Below, piece by piece: positions 22,946 through 35,135 of a stretch of 64,000 nt of DNA (position 1 is its first letter; each line of letters begins with the position of its first letter). The DNA comes from Ryuthela nishihirai. Lineage: Eukaryota > Arthropoda > Arachnida > Araneae > Heptathelidae. The translations under genes and the position numbers were made by a program. The stretch spans positions 33,626,001-33,690,000 of the forward strand of contig JAWZYU010000005.1 of assembly GCA_038380435.1 (NCBI GenBank), given 5' to 3'. Below the pieces are notes generated by a model. It was given only the letters and a program-made list of their open reading frames with translations. It had not been told where the DNA came from and searched no databases.

Positions 22946-24917
22946 CAATGGTAAAATACACTGTGATTGTCATCTGTGTTTTAAAAAAACTGCTATTTTT
23001 AAAAATGGAAGCCTCCTTCCCCCCCCCCCCCCCTTTTACACTCTTTTCTGCCTTAAACCTATTTCACTATTACTAGGATTATTTTTATCATTTATCCCAG
23101 CATTCTATGCATCTTTCCCACCCTTCAGATCAAAAGTGAAAGTAAAAATAAGCTTTCATATTGCTCAATGCACAGTGTCACAATATAAGGGAGAAGTGCT
23201 GGTGCTCTAATTGCTTGCTCATGCACAAGCAGCAGTGGGAGAGCCTTCTGCTTTAAGTGTTAGTGCAAGTTGTTTACGTCATGCAAGTTATTTTAAATCA
23301 AGTAGGATATACACTGCTTTCATAAAGTTAATATTTCATTTCCTTTTATAATTAAACTTGTTTTCATTTCTGGGATTTACTTTTCTGGATCGATCATTTT
23401 CTGGGATTTACTTACATTTCTGGATGGTTTTTTTTTTTTTCCATTCTATATCAGAGTTATGCTACATTGAATGGCTGGCTTACAACTTTTTGCTCTAGAT
23501 ATTTTAATGTTGCACTAGGTTATATGCTATTTTTAATATTATTTCTTTGTTTTCTAGTGAAAAAATTCGATTTTTGTATCATTTGCTGAAAATAAAAAGT
23601 CTTGGATATAGAAGCAAAAAGAACTTCCTTAGCTAGGAAATCAGTCTTCATGTAGGAGGGAAATTTCAGGAAGGGTTTTTTTTACCCCCCTCCCCTTCTA
23701 GAAAAATTTCATTAAAAAATAATTATGAGAGTTATGTTCACATTGAATGAACCCTGCCCCATCTCAGTATCTTGGCTGTGCCAATCTGATGATATTTTTT
23801 TTTGCTTTGATGGACAGATGTTTCTGCACATAGCCAAGATTGCCAAACTTCAACATCCAAAGAGAAAATTCATAATGCTTAGGAAAAAAAATAAGTCAAG
23901 AAAGTTTTTTCCATTTCATAACCAGATCAGAAATCCTGTGAATGTGACAAGTCGAAGTCACTTTGTATAACATTAACCATGTTTAAAGTATACAATACTG
24001 AAAGGAATCATTAAAAGAAATAAAAATCATGTTTCAGGTTAAATATTATGTTACTCAGGAGGAAATTTCATTTTCATTAACATAATTTAATTATTTTTTT
24101 TTTCATCAGGTTTTCCAAAATTAAGCCTTAATTGTATAACCTTTCTATTTTTTTCACCATATCACATTGAAAAAGGCTATTAAAGTCTATATGCTTGTAA
24201 ATTTGTTTAAATTATTTCTTTTTATTAAATTCATATTTAAATTCTGTTTAATTTGGTATATGACATGACATTTCTGTTGATTGCTTATTTTTTTTTAATT
24301 CTAAAGTTGACTTGTTTGTCTGATTGAGAACAATTGGCTAAAAGCCTGGATTTTTCTCAAAGTCTAGTACTGAGGAAAAAATTATGAAAATGGAGTAATA
24401 TTTTTTATTTGAAGTAAAAATTTATTTTTGTGTTATTCAGAAATAAATAAGCTTTCTATTCATGTGCATTATAATCATTTATGTCTATTAGTTTTTCTTA
24501 AATAAATTTTATTTGTGTTGCCAGATGCATTTTTTTATTATATGACTCCAAAAAAGGTCCTATTAAAATAAAACTAGTCTTTTTTTGTTAAATTTTATTT
24601 TCAGAAAATCCAGAATTAAATGCTAATTAATTTGACATACAACATACCATAATTCTTTTCATTAGTTATTTGGTAAAAAAAGTTCTAAAGTTAATTTTTT
24701 TTGACTGGTCAGAGTGAGAAAATAGCTGGACCTGGAAAGGGTTACTTTACAACATATAAAGTTTCCATATTAAAAAAAAGCCACCAAAATGCTTTCATTT
24801 TTCTCCCTTAACAACAAGCTAAAATTGATTTTAACAATAATGGTTATTTTCTCCATTTGAAAATCATTATTTATTTTAAAAGATTGATGTTTAAATCACA
24901 GTGTTGATCAAAAATCG

Positions 24918-25508
24918 TTAAATTTTCTCTGTATCACTGTAATTAGTGGAAAAGTTGAGATAATTAGATAGAATTATTATCTAGATATTTACCTTGGTTT
25001 TATCTTTGTGATTATGTCCAGTGGGTAGTCTATTGTCCTGTGGTGGGTAATATAGTCCAGATATGCATTCACTTGTATTCTTTTTTTGTTCTCTGAGGGA
25101 ATGCTAGTGCCTGGTTGACATCAATTTGGTGTACACATCAACCAATGTAGTTTTAGATTCACAGCTTATATCTCAACTTTTCCAGGAGTGCGAATATATC
25201 GGATATTATGCATTAGAATATAATATTTGCACTCACAGAAAAGTTTAGACATAAGTTGTGAAACTAAAAATACATTGGTTGATGTGTACATCAAATTGAT
25301 GTCAACCTGGCACCAGCATTCCTCCAGAGAACAAAAAAGAGAATATAAGTGAATGCATATCTGGACTATATTACCCACCACAGGACAATAGACTCATCTA
25401 CCCATCTGACATCATTGCAAAAAAAAACCCAAGTAAATATCTGAATAATAATCCCATATAATTGTCTCAACTTTTCCACTAATTACAGTGATATGGAGAA
25501 AATTTAAT
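24918..25508. repeat. Large foldback element, arms of about 270 bp
   Basis: Left arm begins TTAAATTTTCTCTGTATCAC; the right arm ends with its approximate reverse complement (GTGATATGGAGAAAATTTAA). Matching blocks along the arms include GTCTATTGTCCTGTGGTGGG against CCCACCACAGGACAATAGAC and CATTGGTTGATGTGTACATC. The loop is roughly 40-50 nt around 25190-25235. No coding. A diverged partial copy lies near 35520-35670. Confidence 0.9.
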
Positions 25509-26135
25509 AATTATTTATTTTTACAACCAAGTGAAAGTGACAAATGAAGTGACATATTTCATCCATTATGAGTATCCAATATGAGCAGAAACCCATACTT
25601 TTCATTGTTACTATGTACAATTAAAAGCTTGTACTAACATTTAGTACATTTTATTGTATGAGATATTCATGTGAGGAAGAGGTGGCCGTAGTAATTATCA
25701 TAGGATTTCAGTTAAATTATTTCTTGTTCCAGAAACTCAAGATGCATGTATCAAGATAAAAGTAATTGTTGATTGGAAGCATCAACATGAGATCATAACC
25801 AAAACAGTATTCTCAGAGTGATTTCAATATGGAAGAAAAAGTGGAGTGTTAATTTCTATCCTATATATACTTGTACTCCTCATGCCACCAGTTACTTTTA
25901 TTATTAGTCATTTAATAAAGCTCTTGTGTGTGAAAAGAATATAGGATGCTTTAAAAGTATAGACACTGATTGGGAACCACATATGGTCTGAAATTTTCAT
26001 TTCTTCAGGAGAAGAAAAGGTTCTGTATTAAGATGCTATGAAGTGTTGAATTGGCAGTAAAAGGAAAAGTATTATCAGTTTAGTTACTTATGAATCTTTT
26101 AATTTTACACATAGGAGCCTCAAAGTTTGGCACAT
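25509..26135. other. Unique AT-rich spacer
   Basis: No gene or repeat recognised. Confidence 0.4.
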
Positions 26136-26139
26136 TGTG

Positions 26140-26505
26140 ATGCAAGGATTGGTTCAACTGATAGTGTAATTTGTAGCTCCCAGGTTCAAGGTCTAACTCT
26201 GCCAGCATTGAGTTTTATCTCTACTAACCCCACCTTATACTTGGTGAGAAAGAGGACACTGATGGACTTGGAAAGGCTACCATCCATCACTTAGGACTTT
26301 AAACCCAGACTCCATGTGCAGGAGAGCCATACCCTGCACATTAAAAAACACACTTGATGGAGGAGGCTACCATTGTCTGCTAACAGTTGTATAGTGAATT
26401 ATCCTTCTCTAACCTTGTATGAACCCATGGGGCCCCTTATGATTTGGCCATTTATCCCACTGTATGCAAAATAATGCATCTTAGAAGTAAAGCAACACAA
26501 CCTGT
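26140..26505 (+). mobile_element. SINE B, old full-length copy
   Basis: GGTTCAACTGATAGTG (A-box region), GCTCCCAGGTTCAAGGTCT (B box), GAGAGCCATACCCTGCACAT, TTGGCCATTTATCCCACTGT and GAAGTAAAGCAACACAACCT occur in family order. It is strongly diverged from the 14270 and 41714 copies. Confidence 0.8.
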
Positions 26506-26509
26506 AACA

Positions 26510-27770
26510 TGGCATTTTCCTTTTTGACATGTGACTGAAAGGTCTTTGCATCTGACCATGACTGACATTTTTGTTTTCTTAAGTTTTGTTTTTCTTTTCT
26601 TTTTTACTTATAATGCATAAATATTTGATGTGAAATCACTTGCCAAGTAAATTTTTTTATAAACCATTTAGTTATAAAAAAAATTTGCTGATTAATGTTA
26701 CATTCTAAATGAGATGTACATTACATATATTAACTTAGTTATAAAATATTGTGGCATTATTAAGTTTATACATAATTATACTATAAAATTGCTGAAGTAT
26801 TTTATAATTTTAGAAAATAGTGACACTATTAATATTTTGTATTGGGGGAAATATTTCTTTCTACTATCTCCAGTCTGGCTTCTACACTCTCACTGACAAA
26901 ATTCATGAGCCACCACTGCTTCAATTTATTATTTATAATCTTTCTATTAATTCTTTTTTTTTTCAGTCCTCATCCTCCATAATCTTTACTCATTGTGGCA
27001 GCTTCTTTTTCTTTAGAATAGTGTAGCCCAGCCAGTTAGAAGTCGGGAAAAACCTGAATTTTGCACTAATTTATCCTCTCAATCTATACAAGACAAATCT
27101 AGCAAAATTCCCAAGCATTTCAGAACAGCGTTAGCAAGCGAAATAAAAAACGCTTTGTTATATTTTTCGTTACAGCCAAAAATTTAATTTCATTTTTTGT
27201 TACTTTTTTTTTGTTACAGCAAAATTTAAATTTTATTTTAATGATATAGCAAAATATTTTTAGTACAAATGCAAATAATAAAATGTATGTTATCATTTTT
27301 ATTATATATGCATGCAGTATCATCATCCAACTGTTTGCTCCAGTTCAATCAATCCACTTGTTAACTAGAAGGACGCATATCGCCTCTGGCACATATGAGA
27401 ATCTCGTTTTCAAAGAGAAAGAATTTTTTCCTTTACCTACTGTTTCATACCTTAAACGTTTTAATTTGAGTTGGCAGATGATGGGAAAAATACAAATAGT
27501 ATTAGTAATTATGCAACATACAAATATTCTTTTAATTCTTAAATCTAAAAAGTTGTATTTCCCCACATCTCTCTCAGAAAAGTGGGTAGAGTATTGCTAT
27601 CAGTGGAATATCTGATAAAAAAAACTACCCCTAATTTTCCAAATTTCTGTTTTATATATATTATTTGTAAAACTCTGAAACAGCTCTGCCATTTCATCAT
27701 TTCAGTGATCTATAAAGATATATATATATTAAAACTGCTAAGTATTTGAAAAATGTGAATTACAATATTT
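26510..27770. other. AT-rich non-coding stretch
   Basis: No supported gene. Open stretches such as 27283-27615 are low-complexity translations of AT-rich DNA without family resemblance. Confidence 0.4.
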
Positions 27771-27774
27771 CATT

Positions 27775-28830
27775 AGTACCAATCAAACTGAAAAGTTTTC
27801 TATTATCATTTTTGTTTCCAAATCGAAACTTCATGACTTCACATTCCACTATCAAAATTTCATATTTCGTCATTAATGACAATTGACGTTGCAATATTCA
27901 CTTGAAATTTTGGAATTTTCAAATTTTTTTCACCATTAGAGGGCGCTATTATAGATTTCGAAAGTGGGAATCATAATATTTTATCAATTCCTCTCTAACT
28001 GTAAAAAGAACTTTAAATTTATATCACTAAATACAATTACCTGCTAATGCAAAAAAGTGTTCCCCCCCCCCCCCTGGGTCCAAGAGGTCAATTCATTGTT
28101 AGCAATGGAAACACATGGCATTCACATTCCACTACCAAAATTTAAAGTTTCTAGATTAAATACATCGTTTGCAATATTTGTTTCAAAAATTTCCACCAAT
28201 AGAGGACGCAATTAGTTTTTGTAAGATTTAAAAAGTGTGAATCATAATATTTTATCAATTCCTATCAAACCCAAAAAGAATTTTTCATTTATCTCAAAAA
28301 GCAAACAATTATCTGCTGAAACTAAAAGCGTGTGGTTTCCCACCCCCTCTGGGTCTAAGGGGTCAACTTATTGATGGCAATGGAAACTTCATGACCTTCA
28401 CATTCCACCACCAAAATTTCAAATTTCTATTGTAAATACATCACTTGCAATATTCGTTTGAAATTTGGGAATTTTCACCTTTTTCCACTGCTATAAATAA
28501 ATAAAATAAATACCCCCTCAAGCAGCTGCTTGCCACAGAGGTCTGACAGGAGCCTATCAGTTTATATGCCATAGTTAGAAGGTCTGAGAGGATGGCAGGA
28601 CCTCAGCAGAAAAACGACACATACGTCCATGCCTTACCTGGGGCTCGAACCCAGGTCCCTTAAATCAGTAGCCAAGCGCTCTAACCACTCGGCCATGGGA
28701 CCACTTCTAGAGGGTGTAATTATAGCTTTAGAGTGATTCTGAAAGTGTATATCGTAATATTTCTTCAATACCTCTCCAACATAAAAAGAATTTTTGATTT
28801 ATCTCTGTGAACAAAAAGGTTCAATGTCTA
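27775..28830 (+). repeat. Tandem repeat, about 280-bp unit, about 3.3 copies
   Basis: The landmark ACATTCCACTAYCAAAATTT occurs near 27841, 28124 and 28399 (spacing about 283 and 275). Each unit also carries ATCATAATATTTTATCAATT, a polyC/CTGGGTC patch and AGAGGRCGC. A fourth partial unit resumes at 28703 after a SINE A insertion. Confidence 0.85.
28497..28703 (-). mobile_element. SINE A, full-length
   Basis: Reverse-strand copy with (ATAAA)n tail, CCCCCTCAAGCAGCTGCTTG, and a complete tRNA-like head: B box GGTTCGAGCCCC and A box TGGCCGAGTGGTTAGAGCG. It interrupts a 280-bp tandem unit at CCACT, which is repeated on both sides as a possible short duplication. Confidence 0.9.
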
Positions 28831-30980
28831 CAGACAGAAGACAAAGCGAAACTATTATGTCATTTTCTTTGAAAACGAGATAAAAACAGATAAAAAAATT
28901 GGAAAAAGGAAAATTATATTAATAACAATTATCAATAATGAAATAAATGCATGCATGTAAATAGAATTGTTGCACTTGCTTTTTCTGTTACTACTTCTTA
29001 AAAATTGTGATTTAAAAATAATAATGAAATAAAATTGCAATTAGGAGACCCAGTTATGAATAAATAGAATGATACCACTGTATGCAATCTAATAATGTGT
29101 GCAAGCCATGCAATCCAAAACTACTGGAGAGATTTACACAAAATTTTTTTGGAATTGTTCAGCACATTGTTTGAATTTGGTTGGAATTGTTTATAATTAC
29201 AAAGAAACAATGTAAAATTGTATTCTTGTTATTTCTTTAGTAATAAAATTTTAATATAATAAAATGGAGCATTATTAATAAAAATTCCCAAGGATAAGTA
29301 TGCATTCATAATTCTTATTAATATAATGATTTTTGTGCACAGATTAATATTTCTAAAACTATTTGCTAAAATAACTTGAGGAAAATTAAAAAAAAAGTGA
29401 AATTTCCTTCAGAAATATTTAACATCATAATTCCTAGTCAAGGGAAAAAATTTTCATTCAAAAATATTGATATGATGCAATAAATGATATTCTATTATTT
29501 TATGAATCACTATAACCAAAATATCTTCTAAGATTTTTGAATCCAAATTATTTCTTTTATCAGAAAGCATAGAAGAAAACTGCAGATACTTGAATTGCAG
29601 GCACTGTTAGAACAATTATTGCAAGTCTTTGCAATGTTTTTCCAGTAGTGAAGAAAATATTTTCTTCTCTAAAAATTCTCTTTACTCTCTCATTCATTTA
29701 ATAAAATTGAAATTTTATTTTCTTTTGTCTCCAGTTTTTCGATTTCATCAAGATAAGTTTCCAGCAAATTGTTTGATGACATTAATTTTTATCTATGCTT
29801 TCCTGTAGAAAAGTTTGCTGTGCTTTTGAATGTACTCATTAATTAAATGAATTTTCACTGAGACTTCAGAGAGTATGAAAATAATATAATGAATAAATAT
29901 AAGTAAAGAAATTGAAAGCATTACTTTTTTAACTTCATGCAGTATGTTCTTAAAGGAGCTGAAGAGAAGTACATGACTCGATTGAAATATGAGAATTACC
30001 TCTTTTATTTTTTCAATATACATACAGAGTGAGGCTGATTGTTAAGAGATTTGCAAACATGCACAATGTACACTTGGAAATACAATTAGAAATGTTTCAG
30101 GGGTTTCATGGAAAGATGTTGGAGATTTGGTAAGAAGACCAAAACTGAAAGTTTTGACTATTGTCAATGGCCTTTTCCTCCAATTCTCTATCATGTACCC
30201 AAATTACCCCACCTACATAGACCCTTCTTTAAGTGTTTTAAAGTGGTTCACAGGGAATTGTAATATACCTAGGACTTTTGCCCTATTGTAATTGTCCTGT
30301 TTTCATTCTGCATGAATGAAGATACCCTTTGTTTTCCACTGCAGCCCTTATCGGGCTCTCACGAAGCACTTTCTCTGAGTGCCAATTACAAGGAAGGTGA
30401 CTAAGGCAGCTGTTTCCCAAATTCTTTTGGGTTGTGTGAAATCAAGGGCTTTGTTGTCCATAAAAGTAAATTGAAACATCTGTCGCACAAGTTTCTTATA
30501 AAGGAAAAATCTGAAATGTATCAAAACAGTGAAAAGTAACATAATGGAAAAAAGAATTTTGTTAAGTTTTAATGTTATAAATATTTTGAAATTCCTTTAA
30601 TGTTATTCAGAAATCATTTTAACACTATTTCTTTAACCAATCACAGAACTGTCAGCAGCATGTACTTAAGGTACTGTTGGGCTCTTAAGCCTCAGTAATA
30701 TTTGGGCCTCTCACACTCTATAAAAATTGTAAAATTCATTATAAAGTCTCTATAATCTGAGGTAAATGGAACCAGAAGCAACCCTGATTAAATTAAATAA
30801 TAAAACATGAATGGGGGGGGGGGGCAGAAAAATATATTTTCAAAGTATTATTAAAATTAATTATAGAAACAAAACTAGCATCGTTGGAAAATATCACATG
30901 ATGATGATAATAATAAAACATATTGAAACCTATATGCTATAAAGTTGCCTATTTCAGTTAAAACTTTCTTTATAGTTGAC
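28831..30980. other. Intron-like AT-rich sequence
   Basis: No coding signal, RNA gene or recognised mobile element. A G-run lies at about 30813-30822. Confidence 0.4.
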
Positions 30981-31509
30981 CTTTTCCTGGGATACTTTAT
31001 TACTGAATAGTTGATAATCATTATATATTTAATAAATGCACTATTGTAAAAATTTATTTGCTTAATTTAGTGTTTTTAAAGCATCAATTTTCATATCCAA
31101 AGAAATGGGAACCTATTTTCTTTTACCACTCATTTTAACTCAGAAGTTGAAGAAATTTAGGCCACTTGGTACACGTTTCAAGACAGTGTTAAAGAACAAA
31201 GATTCACTTTAATCCTTAGGCCAGGCTTTTTTTTTCCAACTGTGTTAAGACAAAAAAAACTTTAGTAGTTATTTGGCAAAAAATTATAAAAGGAATTATG
31301 GCATTGTTGAGCAGGGAACAAACTGGAAACCTTACTTTCTGACTTACCCTCACAAATATATTTCCTAGTACACCAATGTTTGCATTAATAATGCTGCTCA
31401 TAAGAAAAAAAAAAACTTTTAGAATTAAGCAAATAAAATTTTACAATAATGCATTTCTTAAATCTATAATGATTATCAACTATTCAGTAATAAAGTATCA
31501 CAGGAAAAA
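30981..31509. repeat. Foldback element, about 88-bp terminal inverted repeats
   Basis: CTTTTCCTGGGATACTTTAT (30981) to about 31069 is inverted at 31421-31509 with only a few mismatches; the shared core TATTACTGAATAGTTGATAA is exact. The inside is non-coding. The terminal sequence recurs at 19545, and GTGTGGGTTGAAGTCCCACT plus GGACAACC directly follows, as at 61268. Confidence 0.9.
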
Positions 31510-31639
31510 GTCCAGTAGACAGGAACACTTGAGATGGCATGTTTCTGGAGGTGTGGGTTGAAGTCCCACTCAGGACAACCAGTTTTTCAAATAGTTATTT
31601 CAAGAATATCATCTACTTCAAAGTAAATTAAAATTCTAC

Positions 31640-32115
31640 CAACAGTCATTTGGAACATCTGTGCATTCACCATTATCTGGATTATTTGCTGATATAATAA
31701 TGAGATTCATTGAAGAAAACATACTCGAAAATAGAATGCCATGCCAACAACATAATCACAAAATGTTACAAAGATGACTAGCATCAGGGAATATTCTGAA
31801 AAAAACATTTCCAGATCTAATATCAAAATTAAACAACATTTACTTCAGGATAAATTTCACCTATGAAACTAAAAATAATAAAAAAATGCCTATTTTTATC
31901 AGCAGTTGATACCATATACTTCATCTTAAACAATATAAGATTTCAAGTTTAAATACTAAATTTTTTCATGCATATAGATTCTGCAATAAGAACTGCTTGC
32001 TAAATCAAGAAATCAAACTCGTATGCATTAGGAAATGATGCTGGAATAGTTGCCATAATGTTACAAAAAATAAATTTTACAACTATTGGCTTGAAGAAAT
32101 GAAATTATAAATATG
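31640..32115 (+). pseudogene. Penelope-like reverse transcriptase fragment (diverged)
   Basis: From about 31652 a frame reads QSFGTSVHSPLSGLFADIIM, aligning with the G-x-x-MGSPLSP-x-A-x-I block of Penelope-like reverse transcriptases. Downstream, after a stop, come ISKLNNIYFRINFTYETKNN (the L-x-x-LN-x-x-x-x-I-x-FT-x-E segment) and a cysteine-containing stretch near 31975-32030 like the thumb. The catalytic YxDD segment and both ends are missing. It differs from the copy at 44.6 kb. Confidence 0.6.
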
Positions 32116-32204
32116 CTACTTCTACATATTTTCCAGCTTTAAATGATGCTCTTAAAACATCATGAAAAGTCACCATTGCAAAGTACCTAGCCATTCTTCA
32201 TTAA

Positions 32205-32425
32205 ATATAAATAAATAAATAAATAAATAAATTGCTCCTGAAGCAGCTGCTTGCTACAGAGGTCTAACAGGAGCTATCATTTTACACACTATAGAGAAGG
32301 TCTGTGAGGATGGCAAAACCTCAACAGAAAGACAAGACAAACATCTATTCTTTACTCAGGGCTCAAACCCAGGTTCCTTTGATCAGTAGTCATGCACACT
32401 AACCACATGGTTGTGGGACAGCTCA
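32205..32425 (-). mobile_element. SINE A, diverged full-length copy
   Basis: (AAAT)n tail at 32205-32232, GAAGCAGCTGCTTGCTACAG, GGATGGCAAAACCTCAACAG, then a decayed tRNA head (GGGCTCAAACCCAGG on the + strand as inverted B box; ACCACATGGTTGTGGGAC as A-box side). Confidence 0.85.
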
Positions 32426-32775
32426 CTAAATATAGTATGTTTATTTGCCAAAGACAGATATATAAATAATTACTGGTTGAGCATATCAAATTCCTTTGAG
32501 ATGCAAAATAAAAGCAACAGCATTTTTTCCAAGATGCTATCATCATTTCTACTGCTGATACTAAATTTAAGTTACATACTGAAAAAAAAGATGAAATACG
32601 ATCCATACCTTCAGAGCATGGAAAATTTTAGTATATGAATTTCCAAATAAAATCATATTCTAATCAACAATATAATCGAAAATAGTCCCTACCAATCTCA
32701 GTCATCCTATAATAATATGTATAGGATGATGCACAACACTTTTTAAGTGTTGTGCTAGGGTTTAAAAATTTGCTT
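32426..32775. other. Unique spacer
   Basis: No feature recognised apart from a short TATAGGATGATG inverted motif near 32705-32730. Confidence 0.3.
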
Positions 32776-32855
32776 TTAATACTGAAGCTCTGAAAGACCC
32801 AGTTATAGCCAAAGCTTACCATGATAGGTTACTTAGTCATTATGACAGTCATGGT

Positions 32856-35087
32856 TTGCTTACTACTGAAGTTGAGGAAGAATGGGATCATTTTAAACAG
32901 GCTTTTTTGGATACTAACAGTACTCTTTTAGGAAAAAAGGAGCAGAAGAGGCAAAATTATCTGAGTGATAAGGCACTTGAGCTTATTTCGGAAAGAAAGA
33001 ACTGCAGGAATGTCCTTAATCAATACCCTACTAGTCCTAATAGAAAGCATTACAGAGAATTTAATAAACGTGTAAAAGATCAGTTAACTGCTGATAAGAA
33101 TCTTTGGCTTGATGGTTTGGCTGACAAAGCCGAGGAAGCAGTTAGACAGCACAACAGCAGAGAGCTGTACCAGATAGTTAATGTTTTGTGTGGTAGAAAA
33201 CGGACAGGTATACAGGGATTGAAGGATAAACAAGGTAATATTATAGAAGGGTAAGGATTCTGTCATGGCTAGGTGGGCTGAGCATTTCAGTGATGTTCTA
33301 AACAGCCGTCCCGTGGCCGAGTGGTTAGCGCGCTTGGCTACTGATCTACGGGACCTGGGTTCGAGCCCCGGGTAAGGCATGGATGTTCGTGTTGTTTTCT
33401 GCTGAGGTCCTGCCATCCTCTCAGATCTTCTACTATGGCATATAAACTGACAGGCTCCTGTCAGACCTCTGTGACAAGCAGCTGCTTGAGGGGGTATTTT
33501 TTTTTTTTCTAAACAATGCGGTTAGTTTTATTCCCATTGTTTGCAATGATGATAGATGCATTGGTGGCTTTAATGTTGGCCCTATAACACAATCTGAAGC
33601 TATTTTGGCTGTTTCTAAACTTAAACTTCATAAATCCCCAGGGGCAGATGAAATTATTACTGAAATGCTTAGAGCTGGAAATGTTTTGGTTACCACTTGG
33701 ATGACTGAAATTCTGAATATCTTTTATGATAAAGGCATGGTTCCTAAGGATTTTACCAGAGCTATTGTTATCCCTATTTTCAAAAAAGGTGATCGAAATT
33801 CTTGTGATAACTATAGGGGTATTGGCCTACTCTCTGTTCCAGGTAAAGTTCTTTCCATGATTGTGCTTAATAGAATTAAGAATCTGGTTGAGAGTCAATT
33901 GCGTGATGAGCAATGTGGATTCAGAAGTGGTGGGGGATGTGTCGATCAGATATTTTCACTTAGGCAGATTCTTGAGAAATGTTTAGAGTTTCAGAAACCT
34001 TTGGTTGCTAGCTTTGTTGATTTCAAAAAGGCTTTCGACTCTGTTGATCATCATAATTTGTGGTTGATTGTGAAATCATATGGTATACCAGACAAGTTAG
34101 TTAACATAATGAAAGCTCTCTATAATAACACTGAGTCGTGTGTGAGAATTGGTAAGCTTGTAGCAATTGGTTTAGCATTACTTCTGGTGTTCGACAAGGG
34201 TGCATTTTGTCTCCTTTTCTCTTTAGTTTGGTTATTGATTATGTTATGGGAAATTCACTTCAAGGGAAAGATTTTGGCCTTAAATGGACTGGAGATACAA
34301 AAATTTCTGATTTAGATTATGTTGATGATTTAGCCCTTTTGTCAAATGATGTTGATGAGATGAACTCTTTCATTCAAGCCGTTGATGAGACTGGTAGTAG
34401 AGTAGGTTTGGTTATAAACAGAGAGAAAACTAAAGTGATGAAAATTGGTCAGGCAGGCTGTGATTCAGTTAATCTGAATGGTTGCAGTCTTGAGCAGGTG
34501 TCACAGTTTAATTATCTTGGGAGCTATGTAAGAGATAATGGTGATGTGCGGCATGAGATTAACAGACGAATAGCGATTGCTGCTGGGACTTTTAAGAATC
34601 TATGGAGAGTGTGGAGAAATAGGCGTAACACCTAAAGACTAAAATTAGACTGTATAATAGTTTGGTTCTTTCTAGGGTTAGTTATGGTAGTGAAACTTGG
34701 ACACTTTGTAAACAAGATAACAGGAAACTCGATGCTTTTGATTCCAGATGCTTACGCAGTATCTTGGGCATTAGGTGGTTCAACTTTGTAACTAATGATG
34801 AGGTTAGGCAAAGGAGTTTGCAACCTCCTTTAAGCAGCATATTGTGCAGAGAGAGACTCCGTTGGTTTGGCCATGTTGCCCGTATGAATAATTATAGATT
34901 GGCGAATAGGGTTATGAACAGTGTGCCTAAAGGCCTCAGAAAGAGGGGGAGACCTAGGATGCGGTGGGCAGACAATGTCAAACAGGACCTTGTTAGAATT
35001 GGTGTGCAGTGGCCAGATGCAGTAGATGTAGCTCAGGATAGACTTGCTTGGAGAACTAAATTGCACAGTCTGGTTGGACCTCCGTAG
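32856..35087 (+). pseudogene. RTE-type reverse transcriptase, broken
   Basis: Linker at 32856-33254; reverse transcriptase after the SINE: KSPGADEIITEML (33636), IPIFKKGDRNSCDNYRGIGL (33774), QCGFRSGGGCVDQIF (33912), SFVDFKKAFDSVDHHNL (34011), a one-base shift near 34155-34165, SGVRQGCILSPFLFSLVIDY, the active site YVDDLALL (34318), INREKTKVM and FNYLGS. The C-terminal part reads YGSETWTL, RCLRSILGIRW, RLRWFGHVAR and KRGRPRMRW (34660-35000), the hallmark of this LINE type. A stop near 34633 and the SINE also break it. The active-site Asp pair is intact, so decay is moderate. Confidence 0.85.
33296..33515 (+). mobile_element. SINE A, intact, with 9-bp target-site duplication
   Basis: Body 33305-33506 flanked by TTCTAAACA at 33296-33304 and 33507-33515. 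A box GTGGCCGAGTGGTTAGCGCG and B box GGGTTCGAGCCCC are perfect matches to Pol III tRNA-type promoters. It ends GGGGGTA(T)n. This is the best reference copy of the family in the window. Confidence 0.95.
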
Positions 35088-35135
35088 CCCATGGCTGCTT
35101 GAGGATGATGATGATGATGATGATATGATGATGTC

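Larger units (their letters stand above)
22161..24745 (+). mobile_element. piggyBac-like non-autonomous element, TTAA-flanked, 2.58 kb
   Basis: Body 22165-24741. The left end is TTAA then CCCTTCTCGGGTCAAG; the right end is GCTGGACCTGGAAAGGG then TTAC. The ends are inverted repeats of the form CCCTTYYCRGGTC. A shorter sister copy at 36310-37284 has the same ends and the same TTAA context. No transposase is encoded. It contains two tRNA-like modules, a small palindromic insert at 22714-22817 and a (C)n tract at about 23020. The assignment to piggyBac rests on the TTAA target and CCC-type ends. Confidence 0.7.
32780..35135 (+). mobile_element. RTE-type LINE, 5'-truncated
   Basis: Non-LTR retrotransposon lacking the endonuclease, retaining the linker, reverse transcriptase and C-terminal region, and ending in a (GATGAT)n tail at 35103-35122, typical of RTE-clade 3' ends. 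It is the best preserved of three copies in the window (others at 41.7-43.8 and 46.5-48.0 kb). A SINE A splits it at 33305-33506. Confidence 0.8.

Noticed and set aside
27283..27615. 110-codon open frame
   Set aside because: Hydrophobic low-complexity translation of AT-rich DNA; no homology signal.
33296..33375. tRNA gene in the SINE A head
   Set aside because: A and B boxes are perfect, but the acceptor and anticodon stems do not fold as a normal tRNA and the unit continues into the SINE body with a target-site duplication.
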